A stretch of 64,000 nt of DNA from Ferrimonas senticii DSM 18821 (GTDB lineage Bacteria; Pseudomonadota; Gammaproteobacteria; Enterobacterales; Shewanellaceae): assembly GCF_000422665.1 (NCBI RefSeq), contig NZ_AUGM01000013.1, positions 1-64,000 on the forward strand, given 5' to 3'. Numbering within the stretch: position 1 is the stretch's first letter; each line of letters opens with the position of its first letter. Below the pieces are notes generated by a model. That model was given only the letters and a program-made list of their open reading frames with translations, made no database searches and was not told the origin of the DNA. Below are positions 35,546 through 43,650 of this stretch, piece by piece. Made by a program: the position numbers and the translations under genes.

Positions 35546-35580
35546 AAGGCTGAAGTGATTTCTCACTTCAGCCTTTTTTA
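35546..35580. terminator. Terminator of the rbs operon
   Basis: Stem AAAGGCTGAAGTGA/TCACTTCAGCCTTT with A- and T-runs on both sides. It may also serve the convergent membrane-protein gene. Confidence 0.9.
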
Positions 35581-35603
35581 TTTGGCTTTTTATTTAGGCT
35601 CGA

Positions 35604-36248
35604 TTAATCGCGAATAAATTTAATTTGCAGTACCGAATAAGCAATCATTGTGTAACTTAATAGTTCTAAGCCCTCTTCGGAGGTGCGTTTAACCGCGCGC
35701 ATATATTCTACGCCCATCACCTCGGTCCAGAAGTCGCCCATACCCCATAGGCGTGAAAATACCAGCAGCATTGCCATCGATAGCATCAGTAGGGCGCCCG
35801 CTTTGCTGCCGAGTATGTCGGCAAGTTGTTTCAGCACCAGGCCCTTCGGGCGTGCACTTAACAGGATCCCTAAGCCTGTTACCACTAGCGCGGGATAGAT
35901 CCAAGAACCATGCAGCAGCTTATCAAATAAGAAATCCAATTCGCGGATGGCACACACCATAAAAAAGGCGGTCATTAAGGTCGCGGCTTGGCGAATGTTG
36001 CGGTCGCTTTTAGCGATATACAGTAAACGGGCGCAAATCAGTGCCAATAGACTGAGTTGGCCAAGCTCAGTAATTGAGGTTTCGGTTGAACTGAAACCGA
36101 GCATTGCATCAATCCGAACGATAGCGGTGACAAAAGCAAACAGCAGTGCCAGTAACCAAAATGGCGCAGTGGCTTTTAGCAGTAGTTTTAATGAGTTTGA
36201 TTCAGCAGTATCGCAACTTGCAATGGTAGTGAAGGAATGCTCTTTCAT
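35604..36248 (-). CDS. Unknown six-helix inner-membrane protein
   Basis: I do not recognise the family. 214 aa from the Met starting MKEHSFTT (36248); the frame is open further upstream but without support. About six hydrophobic segments, 'LREL'-like charged loop 'CAIRELDFLFDKLLHGSWIY', and a conserved-looking C-terminal stretch 'VEYMRAVKRTSEEGLELLSYTMIAYSVLQ'. Base composition looks more AT-rich than the neighbours by eye. It stands alone between the rbs operon and the HypX-like gene. Confidence 0.7.
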   Translation of the reverse strand: MKEHSFTTIASCDTAESNSLKLLLKATAPFWLLALLFAFVTAIVRIDAMLGFSSTETSITELGQLSLLALICARLLYIAKSDRNIRQAATLMTAFFMVCAIRELDFLFDKLLHGSWIYPALVVTGLGILLSARPKGLVLKQLADILGSKAGALLMLSMAMLLVFSRLWGMGDFWTEVMGVEYMRAVKRTSEEGLELLSYTMIAYSVLQIKFIRD

Positions 36249-36342
36249 TGTTGTTTTTATGTTAAATATCACGGAAAAACAACGGCTTGCCGTGAAAAAA
36301 AAGTGAATGCGCGAATTATCTGTCAAAATCGCTTAAAAAAAA

Positions 36343-36376
36343 TAGAGCCAGTTAATATTCCATTAAGCTGGCTCTA
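36343..36376 (-). terminator. Terminator of the HypX-like gene
   Basis: Long stem TAGAGCCAG...CTGGCTCTA, extended by TTAAT/ATTAA, with an A8 run on the left, which is a U-run on the minus strand. Confidence 0.85.
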
Positions 36377-36399
36377 AAGTTTATTGATTGTAAGTTGCT

Positions 36400-38064
36400 T
36401 TACGCTAGCCGGAAGGGATCCAACTGCGCTGGTAGTGGCTGTGGCTCGAACAACTGCTGTCGGCGCAGTTGGTGATAGGGACTGGCGTCGGCAAAGTTAC
36501 GGCGCAGTTGCACTAACTCTTCGGCGCGGTATTTGGCCAACGGCTTAAGCTCTTCCTCTTTACGCCGATTACGCCACTTATTATGCAGTTGCAGCACTAA
36601 GTTTTGCTGGCGCACGCCAGTGGCGTATTGATGCAGCGCTTGAAGGTAGCCAGCGTCATCTTCGCTGCTGAGCACCTCATCAATTAAGCCGAGGTTTTTG
36701 GCGGCGGTGGCGCAGATCGGCAAACCGTTGTCGGTTAATTGCTCTGCCATTTTGGTGCCGACGCGCTTTGGTAGGGTAAAGGTCCAATAGTCAGCGCCAA
36801 ACAGCCCTAGATTGCCGTAATGCGGGTTTAAGATAACACTGTCACGGGCGATCACTTTGTCACAGGCTAACGCCATCATCATCCCGGACGCGCTAGCGTT
36901 GCGACCTAGGGCTGCGATGGTGATCTTGTCTTCGCAGGTGAGGATCGCTTCGCTAATGTCATTGAGGGCGTTGGCGTTGCGCCAAGATTCGCTGGCGGGT
37001 TCGCGGTCCGCTTCAATTTGGCCCAAATCGATTCCGTGTCCCCAGTGATCATCACCGCCCATCAGCACAATCACCTTGAGCGGTTGCTCGCAGGCGTGGT
37101 GGAAAGCGGCCAGCAGTCGCTGTGCCTGATCCGAATTCATCACCCCATCGGCAAAGTTAAAGTGCAGATAGCCAATGTCATCGCGACACTCAAAGCGAAT
37201 ATCGCTGTAGTCACGACTGTCCAGTGGCAGTGGTTCGTTGACTTTAAATTCAAACACTCGGCGTAATTTGCTAGCGATTGCGGTGGTAGCGCTGACTGCA
37301 GTAAAGCGCTGATCGATGGTGCGTACTGGTTTGACTTTGTCAAACCACAGGGCGCCGTCGATGGTGCTAACGCAGACCGCGCCGCTGCGTTGGCCCAGCA
37401 GTTGCTGCGGTTTCGGGTGGCGCAATTTGTATTCTGGGTAAGCCCGATACAGATGAACGCTGTGGCCCGCCAACAGATCGATGATGCCTTCATCGCCGGC
37501 GGCATTGAGTTTGTCGATGATGGTTTGGCTGCCATCGGCATCCCAATCGATCTTCAGTGCTTGGGCGCTGATTGGCGATGCCATATGGCTGCTGCCGATA
37601 TCTGCCAATAACGGCAGCGGTTCGCCACTGGCCAGTAGCGTCAACAGCTGCTGGCACAGTTGCCCATAGGCTTGATTCAGCTGTTGCAGCTTAATGCTTT
37701 GCTGACTGCGAGGGGCTAACGCGAAGCGGTGCTCGGCCAACAATTTATCGCCATCGGCGCGATGTTGGATCAGGCTCACGCCAAATTCTGTTGATTTGGT
37801 TAGGAGCGCTTGGCTGAGTGCGTGCTGGCCAAGATTGTGATCGATCCCTGATAGTAGCGAAAAACAGTGGGGATGTTGGCGAAGGGTAGCGCTGATTGCC
37901 AGCTGCGGATCGCAGTTGATGATCAGTTCCGGTTTATATTCTTCAAACCGACGGGGCGGAAAATGATCGCTCGACTCAATCGCCAACTGGTGTTGACGTC
38001 TGAGTTGATCAAACAGTCGTTGTGATAGCTCATCAAAGGTTGCTACCAGCAGCAAAATGCGCAT
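36400..38064 (-). CDS. hypX: HypX-like protein with degenerate formyltransferase part
   Basis: 554 aa. The two-part layout matches HypX/HoxX: N-terminal formyltransferase-like domain (1 to about 270) and C-terminal enoyl-CoA-hydratase-like domain (about 285-480: 'VILNPHYGNLGLFGADYWTFTLPKRVG'), then the HypX tail 'YRAEELVQLRRNFADASPYHQLRRQ'. HypX makes the CO ligand of [NiFe] hydrogenase from formyl-CoA. Here the segment that reads 'HPG..GDRGPSALD' in classic HypX reads 'LSGIDHNLGQHALSQ', so the histidine and neighbouring residues appear lost. No hydrogenase genes are in the window. Family is well supported; the activity is doubtful. It is transcribed alone, divergent from efpL. Confidence 0.8.
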   Translation of the reverse strand: MRILLLVATFDELSQRLFDQLRRQHQLAIESSDHFPPRRFEEYKPELIINCDPQLAISATLRQHPHCFSLLSGIDHNLGQHALSQALLTKSTEFGVSLIQHRADGDKLLAEHRFALAPRSQQSIKLQQLNQAYGQLCQQLLTLLASGEPLPLLADIGSSHMASPISAQALKIDWDADGSQTIIDKLNAAGDEGIIDLLAGHSVHLYRAYPEYKLRHPKPQQLLGQRSGAVCVSTIDGALWFDKVKPVRTIDQRFTAVSATTAIASKLRRVFEFKVNEPLPLDSRDYSDIRFECRDDIGYLHFNFADGVMNSDQAQRLLAAFHHACEQPLKVIVLMGGDDHWGHGIDLGQIEADREPASESWRNANALNDISEAILTCEDKITIAALGRNASASGMMMALACDKVIARDSVILNPHYGNLGLFGADYWTFTLPKRVGTKMAEQLTDNGLPICATAAKNLGLIDEVLSSEDDAGYLQALHQYATGVRQQNLVLQLHNKWRNRRKEEELKPLAKYRAEELVQLRRNFADASPYHQLRRQQLFEPQPLPAQLDPFRLA

Positions 38065-38342
38065 GCAAAACCGCCTCGAATATCAATTGGCAAAACCTTT
38101 ACATTATTTACTGTAACAGCAACTTAAGCTAAGTGGTGGGTCACAGTTATTGGCATTGTCTCGGCAACTGTTGGCAAATTGCTCAGTAACCTGCGGCAAT
38201 TGCAGCGGCAAGATAGCACTGGCAGCACTACAGTTGCTGAGGTAATTGGCAGCAAATTTTACCGCCGTGATGCATTTAGCTTGTATCCGCCAAAAGACAT
38301 GGTAATTTGCGCTGTTATTTTTCATTAAGTGGAACGATCACC

Positions 38343-38909
38343 ATGCCAAAGGCCAGTGAAATCAAAAAGAACGCCGCCATTGAACTGAATGGTAAAGTAC
38401 TGTTTGTAAAAGATATTAACAAGCTGACCCCAAGTGGTCGTGCCGGCGCTAGCTTGTACCGCATGCGTTGCTACGATGTGGCAACCGGCCTGAAGGTCGA
38501 TGAAAGCTTCAAAGCGGACGAGATGATCAACCTAGCAGACGTACGTCGTGCTGACGTGATGTTCTCCTACGTTGATGGCAACGAGTACGTGTTCATGAAC
38601 AATGAAGACTACACCCCGTACAGCTTCAACAAAGAAGCGATCGAGGAAGAGCTGCTGTACATCAACGAAAGCACCCAAGGCATCAAGGTAATCACCGTAA
38701 ACGACGCGCCAGTTGCTATTGAACTGCCAACCACCGTGGAACTGGAGATCGTTGAAACCGATCCATCCATCAAAGGTGCTTCTGCGACCTCTCGTACCAA
38801 ACCTGCCAAACTGACCACCGGTCTGGTTGTTCAGGTGCCAGAATACATGGCGACCGGCGAAGTGATCCGCATCAATACCGAAGAAGGCAAGTTCCAAGGC
38901 CGCGCGTAA
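38343..38909 (+). CDS. efpL: EfpL (YeiP), elongation factor P paralogue
   Basis: 188 aa from ATG 38343 (in-frame upstream start rejected). It follows E. coli YeiP closely: '[24 protein letters not shown]', '[22 protein letters not shown]', '[10 protein letters not shown]', '[15 protein letters not shown]', '[15 protein letters not shown]'. Three beta-barrel domains, EF-P fold. The tip loop '[13 protein letters not shown]' carries Arg instead of the modified Lys of EF-P, as known for EfpL, which rescues ribosomes stalled at proline-rich motifs. Confidence 0.95.
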   Translation: MPKASEIKKNAAIELNGKVLFVKDINKLTPSGRAGASLYRMRCYDVATGLKVDESFKADEMINLADVRRADVMFSYVDGNEYVFMNNEDYTPYSFNKEAIEEELLYINESTQGIKVITVNDAPVAIELPTTVELEIVETDPSIKGASATSRTKPAKLTTGLVVQVPEYMATGEVIRINTEEGKFQGRA

Positions 38910-38931
38910 TCGCCGTCTGTTAAAACTGCCC

Positions 38932-38957
38932 AAGGCGACCGCAAGGTCGCCTTTTTT
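38932..38957 (+). terminator. Terminator of efpL
   Basis: Stem AAGGCGACC/GGTCGCCTT with GCAA loop and T6. Confidence 0.9.
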
Positions 38958-38963
38958 GTTGGA

Positions 38964-39145
38964 TAGTGATTAGTTTTTAGTGATTAGTAGTTAGCCAGAG
39001 CTTGTGGTTGGCGCTAGGTTGGTACCAATCTGCTCAACTACCAACTACCAACTACCAACTACCAACTACCAACTACCAACTACCAACTACCAACTACCAA
39101 CTACCAACTACCAACTACCAACTACCAACTCCCAACTCCCAACTA
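38964..39145. repeat. Opposed heptamer repeat arrays
   Basis: Left arm 38964-38998: five in-register heptamers of form TAGNNNN (TAGTGAT, TAGTTTT, TAGTGAT, TAGTAGT, TAGCCAG). Right arm 39035-39145: sixteen units of CCAACTA (the first lacks one base; two read CCAACTC), which is TAGTTGG on the other strand. The array ends directly before the stop codon of the WYL regulator gene. Confidence 0.92.
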
Positions 39146-39146
39146 C

Positions 39147-40061
39147 TTACTGCTTTTCCTTCACCACCACCTGCTGATAGAAGTCATCCATATTCGGATT
39201 GTAGGGGTGGGCCACGTCCATCCGTTTTAGGTAATAGATCAACAGCGCTTTGGGGACCTTGATGGTCAGCGACAGGCTATCGAGATCCATGCCGTTGTCT
39301 TTGGCAATCACCTGTTGCTGGCGTTCGGTCAGTTTGGGGTTGGGGATCAAGGTGCACTCGACCTCGGTCTGCCAATCGGTATCGTCGCTTTTGCCTTTGC
39401 CGTCACGGCTGCTGTCGATGCTGGCGGGGCCGCGGAAACGGCTAATCACAAAGTCCCTAAACTGTTGGTTTTTCTCACACCAAGCGCGAACGTGCCAACG
39501 AAAGCCGTTAAATACCAGGGTGTGTGGGTGCAGCAGTCGGCAGGGGTCATCTTCCAGACTCTCGGAACTGAGCGAATCGTAATGCACCTCAACCGCGTGG
39601 CCGTGGCGAGCGGCTTGCACCAAGGTGCGCACCACTTGCGGATCGACGTAGCGTGACGGCACATCCAATACCTCGGTGCCCCCCAACTGCAAACTCAAAA
39701 ACGACAATACCCCGCCCAGATCGTCGTGGCGATCCAACAGTTGCAGATATTCATGAGCTTGGCCACTGCAAAAGTGCGGGCAGAACTGCGCCGTCGGTTT
39801 GTATCCCTTCAGCTGGCGGTCGTACACCAGTTGCCCGTGGGCAAAATGGTTGAGGTAATAATTGATGTCTTTTGAGGCCTGCTGGCGGCCGATGCCAAAC
39901 GCCTGACACAGATGATTGGTGGTTAGGCGGCCTTCCCATAGGGCGATGATTTCAATCAGCCGAAAGCGCAGCTGCAAGTCCAGCTTAATGTCGAGGTTGT
40001 CCAAAATGTGCACCTGCTTGATTTGTTTACATGTGTATGTAGCCAGTGATGACGTGACCAT
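39147..40061 (-). CDS. WYL-domain transcriptional regulator (BrxR/CapW-like layout)
   Basis: 304 aa if ATG 40061 is used; that codon has no good ribosome site, and GTG 40013 is an alternative that would place the inverted repeat entirely upstream. Winged helix-turn-helix at about 31-80 ('EIIALWEGRLTTNHLCQAFGIGRQQASKDINYYL'), WYL domain at about 145-215 ('VEVHYDSLS', 'FRWHVRAWCEKNQQFRDFVISRF'), then a WCX-like C-terminus. Regulators of this layout repress phage-defence loci such as BREX and CBASS and sense a ligand through WYL. Here it faces a four-gene operon across a 63-bp gap. Confidence 0.88.
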   Translation of the reverse strand: MVTSSLATYTCKQIKQVHILDNLDIKLDLQLRFRLIEIIALWEGRLTTNHLCQAFGIGRQQASKDINYYLNHFAHGQLVYDRQLKGYKPTAQFCPHFCSGQAHEYLQLLDRHDDLGGVLSFLSLQLGGTEVLDVPSRYVDPQVVRTLVQAARHGHAVEVHYDSLSSESLEDDPCRLLHPHTLVFNGFRWHVRAWCEKNQQFRDFVISRFRGPASIDSSRDGKGKSDDTDWQTEVECTLIPNPKLTERQQQVIAKDNGMDLDSLSLTIKVPKALLIYYLKRMDVAHPYNPNMDDFYQQVVVKEKQ

Positions 40062-40073
40062 TAAGGCTACATA
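40036..40073. promoter_or_regulatory. Candidate operator of the WYL regulator
   Basis: Perfect 9-bp inverted repeat TATGTAGCC-N20-GGCTACATA. It overlaps the -10-like TATTAT (40072) for the rightward operon and ATAATA for the leftward gene, so one bound dimer could shut both promoters. Confidence 0.65.
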
Positions 40074-40124
40074 TTATTTCGGCGTCAACCATTTTCACTG
40101 TTCGCCATCAGCAGGAGGCTCGCC

Positions 40125-41150
40125 ATGACCAGCAACAAACGTTTCTCTAAAAACCATAAGCAGTTGATTAAACAGATTGAACAGCTGTTAGGGGCGAGCC
40201 GACCGTTCTTTGTGGATATGACCAGTGGCAATCACTTGTCGTTTTTAATCGAGGGGGTGGACAAGCCGCTGTTCACCAGCGGTACCCCGTCGGATCGCAA
40301 GGCTTACACCAATTTTATCGCCGAAGTGAAACGCGCCATTACCCCGATGGAAGCGGCCGAGCTGACCGAGGAGGAGCAACAAGAGCAGCAGTTGATCTGC
40401 ACCAACAAGATGATGGAGCAGTGCATTGCTAATTGCGGCCGCTTGTTCCGCCAGCGTAAGGCTGTACTGGCCGAGCAAGAGCAGCAGCGCTTTGACGAGC
40501 ATGGGGATGTCGATTTATTGGCACAGCAACGCGCCGATCTGGTGAAAGAGCAGATCGGCCACGATCTGAAGCAACGTCATCAAACCAGCTACATCAAGCC
40601 AAAGATGATGCGGGTGTTGAATAAACAGGTGCGTCACCACTTGGACTTCCTGCTACCAAGCCTTGCTGCCTACCACTCGGAGCAGAAGCAGGCCCAACAG
40701 GAGTTAGTCGTGAACGAGTCGCAGACCGAAATGGCCAAGCAAACCGCAGTAGACGCGGTAAGCGAACGAGCGCCATTGGCCTTGGTAGCAAATGGTGGCC
40801 ACAGCGTCGTGGCACCCAGTGAAGTTAAGCCGGTGCTTGAACTCAAGGCGTCTGAGTTGACTGCAGAAAAGGTCGTGAAAGCGCCGTCAACCAGCAAGGC
40901 ACCGGGACCGAAAACCGTTACCGGTAAAGCGCTTCAGAGTCAGCAACTGCAACAGTTGGCCAGCTTATCGTCGAACAACCGCATCAACCTGTTTCGTCAG
41001 CTAACCAAGGCCACCATGGCGCAGATGATCGACGACCTGCAAGTGGCGATGGCGCGCAATGAAGCGCAAGCGATTGAGGAGATCCTCGCCAAAGTGACCG
41101 AGTTGGATCTGCCTCGCGAGCAGTTAATTGCCCGTTTGCAAAACGGTTAA
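40125..41150 (+). CDS. Unknown protein, possible HicA-like N-terminus and charged coiled region
   Basis: 341 aa, optimal AGGAGG at 6-bp spacing. Residues 8-75 ('HKQLIKQIEQLLGASRPFFVDMTSGNHLSFLIEG', then 'FTSGTPSDRKAYTNFIAEVKRAI') have the order of a HicA/dsRBD-like alpha-beta-beta-beta-alpha unit with one His. That reading is tentative. Residues 85-200 are very rich in Gln/Glu/Lys and probably helical or coiled. A low-complexity Ala/Lys/Pro part (about 200-275) leads to a helical C-terminus. First gene of the operon, 9 bp before the hydrolase gene. No membrane segment. I do not recognise the full-length family. Confidence 0.75.
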   Translation: MTSNKRFSKNHKQLIKQIEQLLGASRPFFVDMTSGNHLSFLIEGVDKPLFTSGTPSDRKAYTNFIAEVKRAITPMEAAELTEEEQQEQQLICTNKMMEQCIANCGRLFRQRKAVLAEQEQQRFDEHGDVDLLAQQRADLVKEQIGHDLKQRHQTSYIKPKMMRVLNKQVRHHLDFLLPSLAAYHSEQKQAQQELVVNESQTEMAKQTAVDAVSERAPLALVANGGHSVVAPSEVKPVLELKASELTAEKVVKAPSTSKAPGPKTVTGKALQSQQLQQLASLSSNNRINLFRQLTKATMAQMIDDLQVAMARNEAQAIEEILAKVTELDLPREQLIARLQNG

Positions 41151-41159
41151 GGAGACAGC

Positions 41160-42497
41160 ATGAAAAAATCAATTAACCACGCTCGCGGCTGTTTGCTGGG
41201 GCTAGCCATTGGCGATGCCGTTGGCACCACCTTAGAGTTCACCCCGAAACAGGCGGTACAGCCAATTGTCGACATGGTTGGCGGCGGCCCATTTGATCTG
41301 CAACCGGGGCAGTGGACCGACGACACCAGCATGATGCTGTGTTTGGCTGACAGTTTGTTAGCCCAAGGACTGCACGATCCGCGTGACCAGATGGATCGTT
41401 ACTTGCGTTGGTACCACGACGGGGAAAACTCCTGTACCGGCCATTGTTTTGATATTGGCAACACCGTGCGCAGTGCACTGAAGTGCTATCAACAACATCG
41501 CGATGGTACCCCTTATGTTGGCGCTTGTGATGAGTTCAGTGCCGGCAACGGCAGTTTGATGCGGATCGCACCAATTGCGTTGGCCTATTGGCAACAACCG
41601 GTTGCGAAGGCGATGGCGATGGCTGCCGACAGCAGTCGTACCACTCATGGTGAAGCGCGCGCCGTCGACGCCTGCCAGCTGATGACCTACCTACTGCATC
41701 AATTGTTGAATCAACCGGTGGATGCCGGCACGCAACCGAACAGTTGGTTACGGCAGCATTTGGCCCAATTCGCAAGCCAGTGGCAGCTGCATGATGAGAT
41801 CCAGCAGCTGTGCAGCGGCGAATTTATTGGTAAAGCGGAAACGCAGATCCACGGCAGTGGCTTTGTGGTGCGAAGCCTAGAAGCGGCGCTGTGGTGTTTT
41901 GCCCACGCCCGTGACTTTGCCGATGGCACGCTGTTGGCCGCCAATTTGGGAGAAGACGCTGATACCACCGCCGCCATCTACGGTATGCTGGCTGGCGCCT
42001 TCTGGGGCGAAGCGGCATTGCCGGTGATGTGGCTGCGTAAGCTGGCGTGGCGCGGCAAGATCGGTAACAAAGCCGAGGCACTGTTGACGGTGATGCCGGT
42101 GTCATTACCGACTGCACAGGCCGCACAGATTGCGTTGGTGGAACAGACGCTGCAGCAACTGGGATTTGAAGCAGAGCACGGTCGCTGGCGGAACGCGGAA
42201 TACGATTTCTGGGCGCAACTTAATCACAGCGAATTAGGGTTCTATTTTGCTGGGATTGAATGGCCGCACCCACATCAACCGGAACCGCTGGATAAAGCCA
42301 TCAAGGTTTTTCCGCTCGCCTCGCTGCCGGACGACGCGAAACGGCTGAAACTGAAACTGCGGCGTTTTGTAAAGCGCCTTGGCAGTGATTACGTCTACAA
42401 GCCTTGTGAGGGTTGTGGTAATTCGATCCATCGCGATCACTCGACCTACGGCATGTGCGATAACTGCGCGGTGATTCATTTAGGGATCATTCATTGA
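41160..42497 (+). CDS. ADP-ribosylglycohydrolase with C-terminal Cys4 domain
   Basis: 445 aa, AAGGAG ribosome site. Residues 1 to about 310 are an ADP-ribosylglycohydrolase of the DraG/ARH type with intact metal motifs: 'GLAIGDAVG' at the start, 'WTDDTSMM' at about 52, 'SAGNGSLMRIAP' at about 127, 'THGEA', and 'LGEDADTTAAIYGMLAGA' at about 262. Such enzymes remove ADP-ribose from Arg, or other ADP-ribosyl groups. Residues about 320-445 add a second domain that ends in a zinc-type motif, Cys416-x2-Cys419 and Cys433-x2-Cys436. This tail is absent from ordinary DraG and is repeated as the next gene. Confidence 0.93.
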   Translation: MKKSINHARGCLLGLAIGDAVGTTLEFTPKQAVQPIVDMVGGGPFDLQPGQWTDDTSMMLCLADSLLAQGLHDPRDQMDRYLRWYHDGENSCTGHCFDIGNTVRSALKCYQQHRDGTPYVGACDEFSAGNGSLMRIAPIALAYWQQPVAKAMAMAADSSRTTHGEARAVDACQLMTYLLHQLLNQPVDAGTQPNSWLRQHLAQFASQWQLHDEIQQLCSGEFIGKAETQIHGSGFVVRSLEAALWCFAHARDFADGTLLAANLGEDADTTAAIYGMLAGAFWGEAALPVMWLRKLAWRGKIGNKAEALLTVMPVSLPTAQAAQIALVEQTLQQLGFEAEHGRWRNAEYDFWAQLNHSELGFYFAGIEWPHPHQPEPLDKAIKVFPLASLPDDAKRLKLKLRRFVKRLGSDYVYKPCEGCGNSIHRDHSTYGMCDNCAVIHLGIIH

Positions 42498-43000
42498 TGC
42501 GTTCTCAAACTATCGAGGCGGCAACGGCCATCACAGCGTCACGCCTGCACCACAAACAGCAAATCCAGCAGGTGCTGAGTAAATACGGTTTTATGCCAGT
42601 GTCGTTGGCGCAATTGCAGGATAGCTATCACCGGTTACCGTGGCAGTCGTTTGAATCGGATCATCAAGGTGTCAGTGAACATTACCTGCATGACCGTAAG
42701 GCCTACTGGGTTGAGTTTAATGACAGCGGCGTTGGCTTTTACTATCAGGGTTATTTGCGGCTCGGAACATATCGTTATCTGCCGGTGCAGAAATGCATTA
42801 AACGTTTTGACTACGAGCAACTGCCCAGTGATGCCACTAAGCTGCGGATTAAGATCCAACGGTTTTTGATGCGCACCGCCGATCACTACGTTTATCACCA
42901 CTGCCGCGGTTGCGGCTGTGAAATTCATCGCGATGTTCACGGTGGTCACATCTGTGATAGCTGCGTCATCGAAATTTGCGACATCAAGTCTAGAAAGTAA
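42497..43000 (+). CDS. Stand-alone Cys4 protein, paralogue of the hydrolase tail
   Basis: 167 aa from ATG 42497, which overlaps the stop of the hydrolase gene (TGATG). It aligns with residues about 330-445 of that enzyme: 'GVGFYYQG' with 'ELGFYFAG', 'LPSDATKLRIKIQRF' with 'LPDDAKRLKLKLRRF', 'HYVYHHCRGCGCEIHRD' with 'DYVYKPCEGCGNSIHRD', and a final CDSC with CDNC. Zinc ligands would be Cys136, 139, 153, 156. No known family comes to mind. A nucleic-acid or protein-binding module is the likely role. Confidence 0.82.
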   Translation: MRSQTIEAATAITASRLHHKQQIQQVLSKYGFMPVSLAQLQDSYHRLPWQSFESDHQGVSEHYLHDRKAYWVEFNDSGVGFYYQGYLRLGTYRYLPVQKCIKRFDYEQLPSDATKLRIKIQRFLMRTADHYVYHHCRGCGCEIHRDVHGGHICDSCVIEICDIKSRK

Positions 43001-43002
43001 CG

Positions 43003-43611
43003 ATGATTGGATTACCTCAGCACCCACTGAGCGCGCAACAGATGCAACGGCTGGTGAGTATCGTTCGAGCTGGTTATTGCGCCAATCTGCGTGCCCAAAG
43101 TCGCTTTTGGGATAGGCGTCCGGCGGCGATCATTGCCGAATATCAACAGATTGAAGCGCTGCTGCAATCCTTTGCTGATGGCCAGTTAGTGCCAGCTCAG
43201 CGGCCGCTGCTGGGTTCGATTTTGGATGTGGTGCAAGGCCATACCGAGTTAGTGAACCGCAATTTGGAAGATGAACTCCAGCTGCAGCTGCGGCAAAATT
43301 TGCAGTCGTATGGCGAGCGGTTGGAGGGCTTACTCAAGGAGCAGCCGCTGCGATTACCGCCGCTGTCACTGACGCTGGTTCAACCTTACCAACCGTTGGA
43401 TGAAGCGATGCAGGTTCGCGCTTATCGAGGGATTGCCCAAATGTGGGGCGATTGCAGCGCTGAGGGCTGGATTGAAGGCTATCAAGCGATCAGCTTGCAA
43501 CTGTTTGGCTGTGCTGATTACGCCGAACTTATCCGCGAACAGTTGGCTGCAGAGCGGGGCAGCGAAGCACAACGTCGGTTAATCAACCAAGCTCAACAGA
43601 ATTTGCAGTAG
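43003..43611 (+). CDS. Unknown 202-aa protein ending the WYL-linked operon
   Basis: No family recognised. It begins two bases after the preceding stop. Mostly helical in appearance, rich in Gln and Leu ('EDELQLQLRQNLQSYGERLEGLLKEQ'), with a central Pro-rich turn ('PLRLPPLSLTLVQPYQPLD') and Trp/Gly residues around 148-160. No signal peptide, membrane helix or metal motif. Close spacing makes it the fourth gene of the operon. Confidence 0.75.
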   Translation: MIGLPQHPLSAQQMQRLVSIVRAGYCANLRAQSRFWDRRPAAIIAEYQQIEALLQSFADGQLVPAQRPLLGSILDVVQGHTELVNRNLEDELQLQLRQNLQSYGERLEGLLKEQPLRLPPLSLTLVQPYQPLDEAMQVRAYRGIAQMWGDCSAEGWIEGYQAISLQLFGCADYAELIREQLAAERGSEAQRRLINQAQQNLQ

Positions 43612-43650
43612 ACTGAGCGACACTGAGTTCATCGTTATTGGGAGACAATG

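Noticed and set aside
38104-38325. Small minus-strand frame of 73 codons between hypX and efpL
   Set aside because: No ribosome site, no recognisable domain, and it covers the likely promoters of both flanking genes.
39035-39145. CRISPR-like appearance of the CCAACTA array
   Set aside because: Units are contiguous 7-mers without spacers and no cas genes are present.
39002-39262. Open frame with repeated QLPTTNY residues
   Set aside because: It is only the translation of the 7-bp repeat array running into the antisense of the WYL gene; no ribosome site and no domain.
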